The notes: generated from the letters alone by a model not told the origin. Numbered from the stretch's first letter, positions 1-12,840 are shown. The stretch: 64,000 nt of DNA from Hofstenia miamia (GCA_004352715.1 SCFE01000001.1:2772739-2836738); one strand, 5' to 3'. Made by a program: numbers and translations.

Positions 1-815
1 TTTTTGTTTTGCCATCAACTGAATTTCAATGATGTCAACTTTATGCAATTATTCATTCTTCAATCATTTTATGAGCTCATCAGTTTTCCAAAACCCTCTC
101 ATTTTGTTTGAATTTATGCACTTAATATTCATGCTGATTTCATTTTTTCACAACAATTGATTTTCATGATAAAAGTTTTCAAACACTTGTTCATTAAATA
201 TGATTTTCCATGCTTAGCTTTTTCAATGAATTCTTAATTTTCACTATGAATGGTTAACATTCTAATAGATCTTGCTGTGTTATCAAATTATTAACATGTT
301 ACTAAGTATAATGATTAAATGTACACACACATTTCATAGTAATTATTAAATTTGTATCTCTTTACATGATGACTCAAATATATTCTACCTACCATTGTAA
401 TTGAATTACCCATTCAGAGCTTTATGTGTTTAATAATAGCAGATATTTTGTATTTTCATTATGAATGATTGGCACAATAGAAATCCCAGCTATGTGTTAT
501 AAATTTATTTATTTTTTAGAAATTTAATTGTACACTTGACTACTAAGCCTTGTAACATGGAAATTAGTCCATATCTCTCTTTTGCATGATGGTTTGATTA
601 TATCTCCAATTTCTCTTATATTTCAATTAACAATGCTAGGCTAATATTTGCACTAAGTGTTACATGTGTACATATGATGGAATTCTAGAAATGATCAAAT
701 AACAAATGTGGTTTAAAGGCATTGAACTTTCTAAGAGATGTTAGCATTACTTGAAAGCATAAATGATTTTCAATTCCTACTCTTCTACTTGAAAGAGGTG
801 TCTGAATAACTAGTC
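1..815. other. AT-rich stretch, no gene seen
   Basis: I see no coding signal, RNA gene or clear repeat structure here. The sequence is AT-rich with short homopolymer runs, as in intergenic DNA throughout the window. Confidence 0.5.
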
Positions 816-819
816 ATTA

Positions 820-1180
820 CTAGTTTTTGTTTGTCTCATTTGATGCACAATTGTGCTATGGGCATCTGTGCAAAGTTTGAAAAAGTTGACAATTTAATTG
901 GATGTATTAAGGCATCTATTGTAAAAAATATAACTCATTGTGCAGATGGTGGAATTTTAGTAGATCAAGCAAAAAATGCAGTATTGTGTCATGATCTCAT
1001 GGACAACTTGGTGGAGATAACAAAATTTGGCAAACTTATTGATGTTATTGAGAATATGATAGTGCATTGTTTACTATCCAAATTCCATATGACATGATCA
1101 TCCAATTAAATTTTGAAGAAGATAAATGCAAACTAAAAGACTATATTGATTCTCAACTATTGTGACATAATCCATCAAAA
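820..1180 (+). pseudogene. hAT-like transposase remnant
   Basis: The reading frame contains LMHNCAMGICAKFEKVDNLI followed by a segment beginning DGGILVDQAKNAV. Past an in-frame stop near 1095 it continues with LNFEEDKCKLKDYIDSQLL. This order resembles a family of hAT-derived transposases common in invertebrate genomes, in which an LLHNCAM-type motif precedes an 'ITRWxTW' block and a later 'DGxLVxxAKxAI' block. The ITRW block is missing here, so there is an internal deletion as well as stops. It is a dead fragment, with no terminal inverted repeats found nearby. The assignment is from remembered family pattern and is moderate. Confidence 0.45.
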
Positions 1181-1239
1181 CTATCATGTGTGGTCAAGAT
1201 GAGAGGAAAGGATGAAGGAAACAAAGACTAAAAATATTG

Positions 1240-2245
1240 ATAATGATTATAATGATTAAAATTTAAAAACATGATAGGATTGATTATTTCATTTTGTAAA
1301 TGTTTTGTGCAATTACATTTAAAATTATGCTTGACAGTATTTTGACAAAACGAAAGATGGTCAAACAGCGTAGTCAAATTAATTCTGACGTTGCGTAATC
1401 GTAGCAGAAATATTAAATGAGGGAAAAACTGTAAACAAGAACAATTAACAGGTACTAGTCGAGTATTTAGTTGTTTATTACCAAGTGCTATAAATATACT
1501 GAACGTGATGTAATTGATGATGAGCAAATCTACTTTGGAATTATTTTCTCTTGTCAGGTTATTTTATATTCTGATGGAAAGCTAAACATTTACGAGCTAG
1601 GGTAATTGTATGGTGGTTCCCACATCCAGTTAAAGGTATGCTGGAGCAGCCTCCTAATAGCTATTCCACAGTGGGGAGGGCAACAGCTGTAGTTACCTTG
1701 TGTGCTCTTAGGTTACAGATAGGTATAGGAGTTTTTTACCGTTATAGCTTTCCTACTTGTCATTGCTTGTCTGATATTATTATTGCAGCCAGGAGGCTTT
1801 GCATGGTAACTCTCTCATTGACGAACTTCAGTTATTTATTACATTCATTACGCTACATGATGATTGATGATTTATTAGTGTTTACATTTAGATGGTTATT
1901 TAGATCGTATCTTTATATTCTATTACATATAGTTTATTTAATAGTCACAACAAGTAGCTCATTGTTTCGTATGGTAGACCTCTGGCCAACTCCTAGTTAT
2001 ATTTTTCTGCAGGCGGCATTGATTGTTTACATGTATCAAGGGCTATTATTTATCTTTATATATGTAGGGTTATTACATGTAAGGCTCCATAATAAGCTAA
2101 TTCAGCAACTCGGTTGCATTACTTTGTTTCTTACACAAATTCATAATAACAAAACAATCAATGCACTAAATTCTCAAGTAGTTGCAAATCCCATCACACT
2201 GAGTTCACTATTCACATAATCACTCCTTCATTGGTTTCTATCTCA
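1240..2245. other. unassigned region with a long chance-like plus-strand frame
   Basis: A plus-strand frame stays open from 1638 to 2219 (193 codons). Its translation is hydrophobic and low in charged residues, without recognisable motifs, signal for splicing or homology that I can name. The local base composition is less AT-rich than the neighbourhood. It could be part of a repeat such as an LTR rather than a protein gene. I do not assign a product. Confidence 0.3.
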
Positions 2246-2246
2246 C

Positions 2247-2330
2247 AGCGGTGGCTCCATTGGTAAGATGCAGCTGGTGCATGTGTTCCTGGATATGCAT
2301 GTCTACCTTTGAGTGTCAATCCTGTCTTCC
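2247..2330 (+). repeat. possible tRNA-derived SINE or tRNA relic
   Basis: TGGCTCCATTGGTAAGATGC near 2251 resembles a tRNA A box (TGGCnnAGTnGG). About 60 bases later GTGTCAATCCTG resembles a weak B box. The cloverleaf does not close convincingly, so this is at best a decayed tRNA-derived SINE head. No poly-A or simple-repeat tail was identified. Confidence 0.25.
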
Positions 2331-4600
2331 ATTATCTCTGCTTTACCTAAATAAGTTGGAGTGAGTTGGTAGCTAAAAAGGCTTGTGCATAAAAAATTAA
2401 GTTAATAAACCAAACACTTATTACAAAGGAGAGAACTGGAAAATTGTCAACTCCGTTATATGTCTAATCTAAGAAAAGTAATAGGTTTTCTATAAGTAAC
2501 ACACTAACAGCGGATTGACATGATTCTACACTATTGAATAACAATTTTACTGAAATTGTGCAGCTTAGGCAAACTAATGTTGCACCTTCCTTATACAAAA
2601 AACTCCTTAAATGTCAAGCAACTTCAGCAGCCTTGGAGCAAAGCCTTTCATGCTGAAAAAAGTTTTAGCTCACAACAGAAACTTTAAATCTGAAAATGTA
2701 TAATCTAAGCCAATCTAACTAAAACTTATTTTTTGCTAATTATTTCATCTTTTTGTAGATATATTGGTTATTTTGGGTTGCTTAGTTTTATCCTTTAATA
2801 GATTTTACAAAAAATCTACATTTGTTTGCTAGTTAATGTGATGAAAATGGCAAAAATTAGGTCATATTTTTGGTTATATTTTGAAAAATACAGTCATATA
2901 AAGTCATAAAAATTTGGTAATATTTTGCATTTATTAGGCCATATTTTTCAGAGCCCTAGTCATTAGTATAAAAATATATCAATGAACATATATTCCCAGA
3001 GATTTGAATGCATTGAACAAGACATTACATAATTTCTAAATTTTTTCAGTTGAATACGTTTTATGGAAAAAGAGAATTTCAGACTTCAAAACATAAAAAC
3101 AACTTACCCCAGTGGAGGAAAAGCCAACCTATGCCATCACACTCTCTGCAAAGACTGACTATTGCATTAAAAACACTTTGTTCTAGATAATATGATGTAA
3201 ATTTCAATATTTCTGCCTGCTAATGAGCTTTGTTGAACTTATGCATATATTTCCAAGATGATTGATATCTTAGACTATTTTTCAAAATGCTCACCTAATG
3301 CATCATTGCATATATTTGAAGTAAATCTAACATATGGATAGTTGTAACTTGCATTACACCTGTCAATTTCTGACATGGCTTTGTTGGTTCAATTGTGGCA
3401 TCAACTGCTGCATTCACAAACATTTTCATATTTAGTAATTTGAAATTTATAAATATTCAATTGTACAATATTTACAGGTTGGTACATTTTTTGACTCTGC
3501 AAATATCACAAAATGAACTACAAAAATTCAAAACAACTGCATGCATATTGCAATTACATATTATATAATAGACTTGTTTGGGACAAAAGAAAAGGGACAG
3601 AACTTCAATTTATTAAAGATTTCACAAAGCACAAGCTTTTTTTAGAAGTCATTTATATTATATTTTAATTCTTATCAGAATTTTTGATGAGATATGAACT
3701 GCTTTTAGATATAAGATTCATTATAGTCATGAATAAATTGGAAGACATGTCAATTCAGTGTGGAAGTAAACATATTTAAAGAACAGATGGTGTAGAACTG
3801 TGTGCCAATGTATTCATTGAAAAAGTATAAATGCCCTCATGGGTTAATGAGTACACTAAGGATGAAGAATGAATAATAAAAGTATTGTTTTGCATCAATT
3901 AGTTGCTTGAGTGTCATTTAGGTTGTTAATGCACATGATCATGATTTAGCAGTAGCTAAGCATCAGGAGTATATCTCACTTTTGAGTACAACTCTGTCTG
4001 ATTTACAACATATTTGTTGTCAAATCTTTCAAGTGCTGGATACAATGTTAATTCTAAAAAATTAGCTAGTGATTTATATAGGTGCATTTAATAATATATG
4101 TAAACATGTTTTATTTAGCTTTTGAATTTTAGTTAACTAAAATTTTAGAATTAGGAAGTCAACCACCCCCAGTGTTTTCACCATCAATGATTTGAAAGCA
4201 GTTCTACATAATAAGCACTCTGATGATTTTATTTACCAAGTGCATTCTACCAATGAAGGGAGCTTTGTGTTATTAACATGCAAAATATTTATTGACAAAT
4301 TGGCAGTGACAGACAATTTTTCAATAGATTTTACAATGAAAGAGCTGCTTTATTATTTGAAAGTAGACTATTTAGATACAGAACAAATTTAAACACCAAT
4401 GAATAATTTGAATCCATTTTCACAGTTATGGATCTGGGATTTTCATTTGATTCATGTCAGTATACCTTTACCTCTAGTTGCATATGAAATTTCTCTAAAA
4501 TGCTTTTCTAAATTATCCTATTGTTGCAAAGGGTGCCTTGTTCAGGTACAGCTTTACAAGTTCATCACTACAGCACTTTGGCAGGTTTAAGTGTAGGGCT
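2331..4600. other. gene-poor AT-rich stretch
   Basis: No recognisable gene. A plus frame from about 4141 to 4392 is open and moderately hydrophilic (it reads TPSVFTINDLKAVLHNKHSD in part) but matches nothing I recognise. It might be an exon or a transposon scrap. Confidence 0.4.
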
Positions 4601-4990
4601 TTACACAACTGCTTGTCATTTGTTATGTTTATTATTTTATTGCAGCACCTAAATTGTATGATATGAGGCCTGCACTGAGTTTAGGTATAAAAGCATATAG
4701 GATACACTTTGCACTCAAGAACTTATAGGGGTTCTCTCTCTCTCTCTTTATCTAAATTAGGGCTCCTGTCTAACATGACTCTTTGTCTTAAGGTTCTCTG
4801 TTTCAGGTCAGCCAAGCATGGCCATGCACCCTTCCCTTACTTGATCTCCCAGCTACCTTTAACTTTTAGTAGGGATAGGCTTGTTTAGCTCTAGAGTCAG
4901 TCCATTAATTACTAAGACACCAGCAAATCCTGATGTTTATCAATGCTGATTTCCATGCTGATGCCACACAAATCCAACCTATCCAAAGTA
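4600..4990. repeat. diverged direct repeat, copy A
   Basis: Shares a series of blocks in the same order with 5765-6150: CTGCTTGTCATTTGTTA, then CACCTAAATTG, then TTAGGGCT, then TCAGCCAAG with TGGCCA, and finally CTGATGCCACA. The copies are clearly related but diverged with indels. It is probably an old interspersed repeat or local duplication. A CT-rich microsatellite lies at about 4733-4749. Confidence 0.5.
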
Positions 4991-5764
4991 TTTCTCTCTC
5001 ATTTTATATTACTAGTAAAACTGTTGTTTATTTATCATGGTTCTAGCTAAAAAAATGATAATTTATGTAAAATATATGCAAGGAGAAAAATATATTAAAA
5101 AAGGAATAGGTATTTACAACTTAAAGAATAAAATTACATGCTAAATTTTAAAGCAGTAATTGGCTTACAACTGAAATATTTCAGAGGTTTATTTTGGCAT
5201 CAAAGAACTTTAAGTTCAATAAACATTTTGAACTGTGCTAAAGCTCATTGTGCATAGTGTTTGGGGAGGAGAAAGCAATGTATTACAAAATAATTTTTAC
5301 TGCAGGACTATACTTTGTGTGGCATAAAGACTTTGCTCAACGTTGCTTTCTTAATTTTTCATTTATTTCAATTTCAACATTATTATTTCAAATTTATTTC
5401 AATTTAAATTTTGCATAGAAATAACAGTGCTAAATATTTTAGTTTGAATTTCTAATTTAATAGTGTGGTAAAACTCTAGCAGACTTTTGATTTGTACCTG
5501 TGAGTTATTTGTTCATATTTTCATGCACTATGTTTTGCTTACAATTACTGGTTTTCATTTGTATAAATGTCTGTGAATTGTTCATTTATATTCATTTCAG
5601 TTTATTCTCAGTAAGTTTGTTCTTACTTTTTACTTTTGACTTATCTTTTATTTGAAAATGATGTGTTTCTAACTTTCCAACTGTGTAGTTAAAGGGCACC
5701 CAGATGTGGTATGACTTAGCTGGTTTGTTTTCATTTGTTATTAAAATAATTAATGGCTAGGGCT

Positions 5765-6150
5765 GTTGTACTGCTTGTCATTTGTTATTAAAATAATTAT
5801 TAATGCTTTCACCTAAATTGCACAAGATGAGAAATGCACTGAATTTGGATTATTTTTACTAAGCACTTAGGTTCACTTCTTGCACCCCATAGTTAGGGCT
5901 TCTTTATTCTTAATCAATTAGGGCTTTAGTATTATGTAACTCTTCCTAAAGATTTTCTGTATTAGATCAGCCAAGTGTGGCCACTCTTTCCCAACACAAT
6001 CTCTTGTTTTACTTTTAGCTAATATTAGGATAAGGTATAACAGCAGGAGGAGTTAATTATTTTCTACCATTAGTAAATCCATGCATTGACTTGAAACCCC
6101 CAATAAGCTAGTAGAGTTAGCTGATTTCATACTGATGCCACATTTGTTTG
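5765..6150. repeat. diverged direct repeat, copy B
   Basis: Second copy of the repeat described at 4600-4990, in direct orientation about 1.16 kb downstream. The minus-strand open frame 6053-6337 overlaps its end. That frame has no recognisable motif and I do not call it a gene. Confidence 0.5.
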
Positions 6151-6339
6151 AGTTTGATAGACATTTGTGAATTGTAATCCATTCACCAATTTGCAGCTCA
6201 TAAAGGGATATGTATTGTATGCAAAGTTCTTCAGAAACAGTGTTATGTTCACTGACTACTACAGGGCATGATAATTTCTCAGTCTTAAGCAAACATTTCA
6301 TCTCAGATGAAGATCTTTTGCTGATTTTTCCTGTCATTT

Positions 6340-7745
6340 TTGGTAATTATCTGCATGCTCTGCCTTTAGACAACCTTGTAGATTTTTGAACCTCTTTGGC
6401 ATATGCAGCTTAGATCACAATTGTTGGTAGACAAAAGAGTGATTAGAGTCAAAATTAATGCACATTTATTGGAGAGCTTCAATGTCTAAGTAATGTCTAT
6501 ATGCATACATGGTTAAAATACTTCTTCAAATATTTGATATGTCATAGAATTGATTGGATTCATTGCAACCTCCTATTATTAATGAGATATAATGTCAGTA
6601 CACATTATTCAATAAGGATGTTAGCATATATTAAAAATGCTCTGTTAAGGATGAAATTAAAAGAGGTGACAATTCTCCATGTATATATTATTTTTCTTAA
6701 GATTTTATAAAAAGTAGTAACAGTTTTTTTTTCCAAATTTATAAAATTTCTGGTAAATTTACAAAATTCGTTTAATAGAGATTATTAGAATTTTATAACA
6801 AAATGGCAAATTTAGATTGAGCTTAGCCATAACCCTTTTCCCCATCAAATGAAATACCCGTTTTTGTACATGATCTCCATTCTTTTTTTGAGCTCAATAT
6901 ATATATATATATATATATATTACTTCACTTATATGCCTATGCTTGACTTTACATCTGAAGTTTTTAGATTTTTAGAGTTTCAGCTATTATGAAAAAAGTG
7001 GTATGGTCTTATACATGTAACAATAGGAAAATATAGATTGCCACTAGTTAAGTTAAGAAAAACGCATTAATTATACTTAGGTTTGATAGAGCTATTAACA
7101 ACTTCAATTCTTCTGAATATGTCTGGTCCTAGGCATATGCGTGTATCTGTTACAGTCAAGTTGGCACTACTATTGTCCCGTTCAAATTAGAAATAAATCA
7201 GTAGTAAAATGTTGTAATTGAATGCAAAAAACATATACATGTATATTGATAATTCATGTTGTCTACTAACTTGTTTTTGTGTGTTTTTGTTTATTAATTG
7301 TAGTTATCTTTTTGCCTCCCGACCTTTGTTAGAATGATTTATGCTGGGATCGCTTTTGCTAGGTTAAATATATTCATCAAAATATTTATTTGCTGTTTGC
7401 ATTTATATACTATAGGTCTAATTGCTTGGTATTTTCGAATGTTTTTTATTAAAATATTAACATAATATTGCATTGGGAAAACAATTTAAGTTAAAATGCC
7501 AAAAATGGTTTTGTTTATATAATATTCTAGTATTAATTCCAGCAAATTGATGTTAGATTGAATTTTTTGCATCTATTCCGTCCTATACTTTTTGCATCCC
7601 ATGCAATTAATGTACATACATATTTTCAAAATATCAATAAATTCAAAACTATAGTATTATTCATTAAGAACACTATAAGATGCTTTAACTGTAATATTTC
7701 CAATAGCGCACCTAACATGACAAAATTTCTTAGAAGAAATGAATG
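6340..7745. other. AT-rich intergenic stretch with an (AT)n tract
   Basis: No gene seen. A perfect AT dinucleotide tract lies at about 6898-6920. Short open frames here are not supported by motifs. Confidence 0.45.
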
Positions 7746-7750
7746 GCAAT

Positions 7751-8083
7751 CAAAAAGAATTCCATAAAAGCTTCATTAAAATCGTTTTACTGCCAAGCTT
7801 TATTGAAGGCTTTTAATTGACTGACATACTTTACAAGCAAATTCAATGATTGAATTAACTTTTTCATTTGCCTTTTTGGAAAATATTTATTACCGCCAGG
7901 TTTTTCAAAGTCGTTATTCATATAAAATTCTTTCAGACGCAGAATATAAGTTCTCCTATCTTTGATTAATTTCACAATTGCGTTTTCTAAATTAAATAGT
8001 ATTCTGCTTAATTGCACTAAGGAATTTCCTAACTTTATTAATTTTTCTCTTAATGACTTGCTTTGTGACAGATGAAATTGAAT
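7751..8083 (-). repeat. 333-bp tandem duplication, downstream copy
   Basis: This unit is repeated without visible mismatch immediately upstream (on the gene strand) at 8084-8416. The period is 333 bp, exactly 111 codons. It carries a second copy of the C-terminal coding part of the secreted-protein gene at 8120-8770, open from 8098 to 7787, together with the stop codon and a little 3' flank. Because the first copy keeps its stop codon, this second copy is normally not translated. It is either a very recent tandem duplication or an assembly error. Confidence 0.75.
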
Positions 8084-8119
8084 CAAAAAGAATTCCATAA
8101 AAGCTTCATTAAAATCGTT

Positions 8120-8770
8120 TTACTGCCAAGCTTTATTGAAGGCTTTTAATTGACTGACATACTTTACAAGCAAATTCAATGATTGAATTAACTTTTTCAT
8201 TTGCCTTTTTGGAAAATATTTATTACCGCCAGGTTTTTCAAAGTCGTTATTCATATAAAATTCTTTCAGACGCAGAATATAAGTTCTCCTATCTTTGATT
8301 AATTTCACAATTGCGTTTTCTAAATTAAATAGTATTCTGCTTAATTGCACTAAGGAATTTCCTAACTTTATTAATTTTTCTCTTAATGACTTGCTTTGTG
8401 ACAGATGAAATTGAATTATTTTATCCTGTTCAATTCCTCGGAAAAGAGCGTATGCATATTTCTTTGAATGCTGTAAGTTTAAGAATATCTCACTGGATTC
8501 TTGACAGTAGGTATGGGTTTTAAAAAACAATCGCTTCTGGTCCAGATCCTTTGATATGTTAAAATTAAATCGGCTATTTTCTTCAAACATGTGTCTTTTA
8601 GATTGGTGTAACTTTTGGAACATCGATTGTGAACAACATTCTCCAGGGAAATCTAGTAAGCAACACACTTTGTCTTCATCTATGCAATGGTGGTCCCAAA
8701 AACATTCTATTGACTGAATTCCAATAACTACAGATGAAAAGACAAAAACATGATAAAATAGCAATTGCAT
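8120..8770 (-). CDS. small secreted cysteine-rich protein, unknown function
   Basis: A single uninterrupted frame of 216 codons. The first ~22 residues form a typical signal peptide (hydrophobic LLFYHVFVFSSVVIG ending near SIEC). Just after it comes a compact cysteine cluster of the type C-x5-C-x6-CC-x7-CC, reminiscent of small disulfide-rich extracellular modules. The rest, about residues 110-216, is lysine-rich and amphipathic with many leucines, probably helical. The start is the first ATG of the frame and is well placed for the signal peptide. The last ~100 codons lie inside a perfect 333-bp tandem duplication. I do not recognise the family. A secreted role is inferred from the leader and cysteines only. 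Confidence 0.6.
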   Translation of the reverse strand: MQLLFYHVFVFSSVVIGIQSIECFWDHHCIDEDKVCCLLDFPGECCSQSMFQKLHQSKRHMFEENSRFNFNISKDLDQKRLFFKTHTYCQESSEIFLNLQHSKKYAYALFRGIEQDKIIQFHLSQSKSLREKLIKLGNSLVQLSRILFNLENAIVKLIKDRRTYILRLKEFYMNNDFEKPGGNKYFPKRQMKKLIQSLNLLVKYVSQLKAFNKAWQ

Positions 8771-11700
8771 TTTGCCGCAATTCTACAAAAATTTCTTCTG
8801 GATATTTACAGCTATAAACCATAGTCGCGAACAATATTGGAAAACTAATCAATATTAATTGAAAGAATAAGCATAGTCCTATGATTAGCTGACTTTATCA
8901 TGCACAGCAGGATTTTGGAATGATTTGCGCGAGTAATGGATGTGTGTGGGAGTCCAGAATCTGGACACATTAATTTAAAGTTTTTGCAAAAGCTCTCCAC
9001 CAATGATCTCTAGCAGAATGTTTCTCGAAAAAAACATGATAGTAACTTGTTGCATAATTTGATTGGAATGGCAAATCCATTTAAAGTTCAAAGTATAATT
9101 TTAGCTGGAAATTTTTTGATTAATATATAACGAATTCAAGGGCATTTATGAATATTCTAGCAAATAATTAATTGACAGAACCAGTAAATTAGCTTAAAAT
9201 TTAGTGTTTTAATATAGAATATTAAATAGTATCAACGCTCTTTGAGCTTTCTTTTTACACGGTGAATATACTTAACTTCCATAGATATTTCCTGCAATTC
9301 AAAAATTGCAAAACTTTTATTCTTAAATGTTCTACGTCGTTGTTGGTGTTTCTGTCACCCCACAGTCCATATTACGTTGCTGAAAAACGGGAAATTCTGG
9401 TAAACCAACAAAAACTTATTACTTTATATATCAACCTAAATGCCTAATAATGCTAAATAGCAGCAATGTTTAGCAGCTTTATTTACAATATTAACTGCTT
9501 TCTATGATTATCGCCATATGGGGTAACTTTATAATCCCAAGTTATTTTATCTAATAAAAATTAAGAATACTGTATTATGTCAAATCATCTTATATCTTAC
9601 AATGCATACATGCAACTCTCCTTTCAAATCTCTAATGTGCGTGTAAATAGTTGAGGAAGCTATTGATGAAGCTCTTTCAATCATGATTCAAGTTTCAAGT
9701 AATGAGGATATTTTGATGATGGTAGTTCACCAGGATTAGGAAATTTTGAACTCTGATATTGAACATGAAATGTGTTCAATTTTTAACCTGTGACCCGACC
9801 TGGCCTGTCTAACAATGATTCGTACCCCAAATCAATCAAAGAAGGATTACTAGTATAATACGCACAAAATATTTTTGCATAAAAGAGACAAAATCAATAA
9901 AAAATACAAGTATAATTAGAATCGATTAGCATTTAAGAATTTTAAAGATTGAAGGGTTTGACTTCTTAAATGGTTCCTTAATTCTGCTAGTGTTCTTCCT
10001 CCATAACAAATATGAATTACCCGCGACCCGATTTGCCCAAGAGTGCCGAGCAACCCCACCCGACGAATTTTTTACTTGACTGTCGGGCAAGTTGACCCGT
10101 AACCACCCTGAATGATATACAGAAATTTTAATTGCAGTATTAGGTCAAATTCTGAACATCTCGGCAATGCTGGACGACAATTATCAACATGCACCCTGGT
10201 TTGAAAGGAGGCGTCATGAAAAGTATTTGGTCTTATGATGTGTAATCTGGTTTTGACTAAAACAATTACCATAAATGTGGGAATTTATAATGATTGGTGC
10301 ATAAAATGCTGAAATTACTATTCCCTAATGCAGTCACATTGAAACAAGCTAACTTATATCTAAATCAAGTTTATAATCTTGCTATGGACATTTGGTTTAC
10401 TGCTAACCATCTTGTAAATTATTTTTTGAGAAATTGTTGGGACTCACTATATACAAGAGAATTGGCAAAATTCATCAGTTAACATTATATCTCACAAAAT
10501 TTTACTTTGGCCATATTTGAGCAAAGGTAAATGTTCTCTATTCTTGATATCTTTAATGTATCTCAATGGGTACAATTTACAAACTTCATAGAAGACAAAA
10601 AGAAAATAAACAAACGATAAGTATTTACTACACTTGTCGCAAGTGCGGGAGATAGTCACATGAGTTTGCCTTTAACATGATAATTTTTGCTTTAAGATTT
10701 TTTACATGGCTCTTGCTATTATTTAACAAGCATTTTAAAATAAGATTATAAAAAAGGTGTATTGAATGAAAGAGTAAGAAAAATCTGTATAAACTAAGAA
10801 GCAGAACTATAAATTTGCTTGGATTAATAAATGCTCGTTTGGGCTCCTTGTGTATCAAATGCACTGTACAAGCTCGGCTTGTGTGACTATATGCGTCAAT
10901 GGATGAGTGACTTTACGATATTAAAGAAGACAAGGTCTCCACTTGAAAAAGAACCGAGAAGGTGCCTTTTCCATTCAAATATTTCCAAAATACTACAGAA
11001 AAGTGCTAAGCTCTAAAATTTTGTTGTAAACTGCATGCTATAAGTGAAAAAAATTATGTAGATTGAACACAATTCTTTAAATTCATTTTATATTAAATAA
11101 TATGGAATTTACCCCAAACGACGATGCCCATATTTTAAAAGTAACAACGTAGAAGGCTTAAGTTCTTACCATGACTTCAAAGACTTTCAAAAATTAACTG
11201 TTTTTTGTAATCATTACATTTGTTGCACACCTGCGCAGAAAATCAAAAAAAATACAAAAGTATTGATATTTTGACTCTTACACTGAAGATCGCTACTGTG
11301 AAAAAGAGGTCCTTAATTGCGTTTAGAAAATATTTACGACAATATAAATCATACTTTTAGAAATAGTTATATTTTAGTTAATGAGCATTTATATCTAAGA
11401 TTGTACTAAGAAACTCGATTATATTTTCAATTAAGTTGTTGCGTAAGTAACTACCAATATCTTTGAAATTTACATTTCAATAAATAAATGCATAATGTTA
11501 GTTGCACTTTTATTGTGTACTATTACAGTGTAACATTAAACTTGAGAAAAATCAAGTAGTTTGAATGTGTTAATGGAAACTGTATTTGATATATGCATGT
11601 GTTGATATCTTTGGGAGTCTTTGTTAGCACACAATATGGTCTGTTATTTTAAAAGTTTCATTCTTTAAACGTGCTAGTTTTTATCAACAAGTTAGGGAAA

Positions 11701-11940
11701 TCTAACCAATAGCTAATCAATAGCTAATGTAAAGGATCCTTCTGTGGGTATGCGTAGGAGTGATAGTTATTGATTCCCCATAAGTTAATTTAAATATGAG
11801 CTAATTCACTTCATTGCAATCAGTTCAACTTTTTCAAAATATCAAATTCAAGTAGGTTAAGTGTTTAATCCAAACTACGGCACATGGAATTCATCAAGCA
11901 TGGCCTAGTGGATATAACTGGATGTTTTTTGAAAATGAGC
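8771..11940. other. intergenic DNA with GC-richer transposon-like patches
   Basis: No gene recognised. Patches at about 9790-9840 and 10020-10110 (GACCCGACCTGG, CCCGCGACCCGATTTG, CACCCGACG) are strikingly GC-rich for this genome. They resemble the ends of small non-autonomous hAT-type elements, but I could not define terminal repeats. Short frames such as 10072-10272 (minus) and 10831-11016 (plus) have no identifiable motif. Confidence 0.35.
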
Positions 11941-11949
11941 ATTCTATTG

Positions 11950-12475
11950 AGAAATTTTCGGGCAAATCGTCTTAACGGTTAAACTAAGTTTGGGGTAATT
12001 TTGTTACCCTAAGAACATCTAGAATAGGATTTGAGCTCAAATCAAATTGGAAGAACGTGCTATTTTGTGACGTTTCCCCATTTCTTAAGTAAGAATTTCC
12101 CAAATTAGAGGTCTTTGGGTACAAGCTAAATGAAAATTAAAAAATTTTCATGAAATCATAGCACTTGAGTTTTTCAAGCATGGTATTACTATAACAAACT
12201 AGCAATCATTCTAAAGCAAAAGTTTTAAGTTGATTTTTTTGGATAACACTACCCCAAACTTAGACTATTGATGTTTTTGTTGAATCTTGGTAAGCAAAGT
12301 TAGGATGATTCCCATATTGTGCAGACAAAAAATACTTAAAAAATGTGGAAAAGTCACAAAATATCAGATTCTTCCAATTTGATTTGAGCTCAAAATCCTA
12401 TTCTAGTTGTTCTTAGGGTACAAAATTACATCACATTTCGTTTAACCGTTAATGAAAAATTTGAGGTACTTCCTC
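11950..12475. repeat. fold-back element with ~140-bp inverted arms
   Basis: The left arm (about 11955-12095) contains CTTAACGGTTAAAC, ACCCTAAGAACATCTAGAAT and GAGCTCAAATCAAATTGGAA in order. The right arm (about 12325-12465) carries the same blocks reverse-complemented, with small differences. A further short inverted pair, CTAAGTTTGGGGTA and ACCCCAAACTTAG, lies inside. There is no coding capacity. This fits a MITE or fold-back transposon. Exact ends and target duplication are unclear. Confidence 0.65.
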
Positions 12476-12798
12476 AACTTCGTGATGGCAATCACTCTAT
12501 TGATTATAATAATCTTGCCTCAAGTTTAGGGATAGGAAGTTTAGATGTGTTATGTAAGCTTAACATTCATGAGGATATCAGATGCAGAACAATGTCAATA
12601 TGCTGCACTGTTGAGCTAGTGGAATTTGAATATGAACAAATTGATATGGTATGACTTACACGAATGCAGTCACCTAGAATAAACTAGTAACAGTCTGTGA
12701 ATAACTGGGAGAATCGCTTGTCTAACAATAGTTTGCAATTTTTTAACATAAAGCATATAACCTTTTTTCATAGTGCAATTCTTTATTATATTTAAATA

Positions 12799-12807
<9 letters not shown>

Positions 12808-12839
<32 letters not shown>

Positions 12840-12840
12840 T
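12808..12840. repeat. (AT)n microsatellite beside a single-base gap
   Basis: Perfect AT dinucleotide run followed by a T run and one N at 12841. The assembler evidently broke at the low-complexity tract. Confidence 0.85.

Noticed and set aside
1638-2219. 193-codon open frame as a membrane protein gene
   Set aside because: Hydrophobic, but it lacks consistent membrane-segment spacing, motifs or splice context. The composition looks like a repeat or LTR read by chance.
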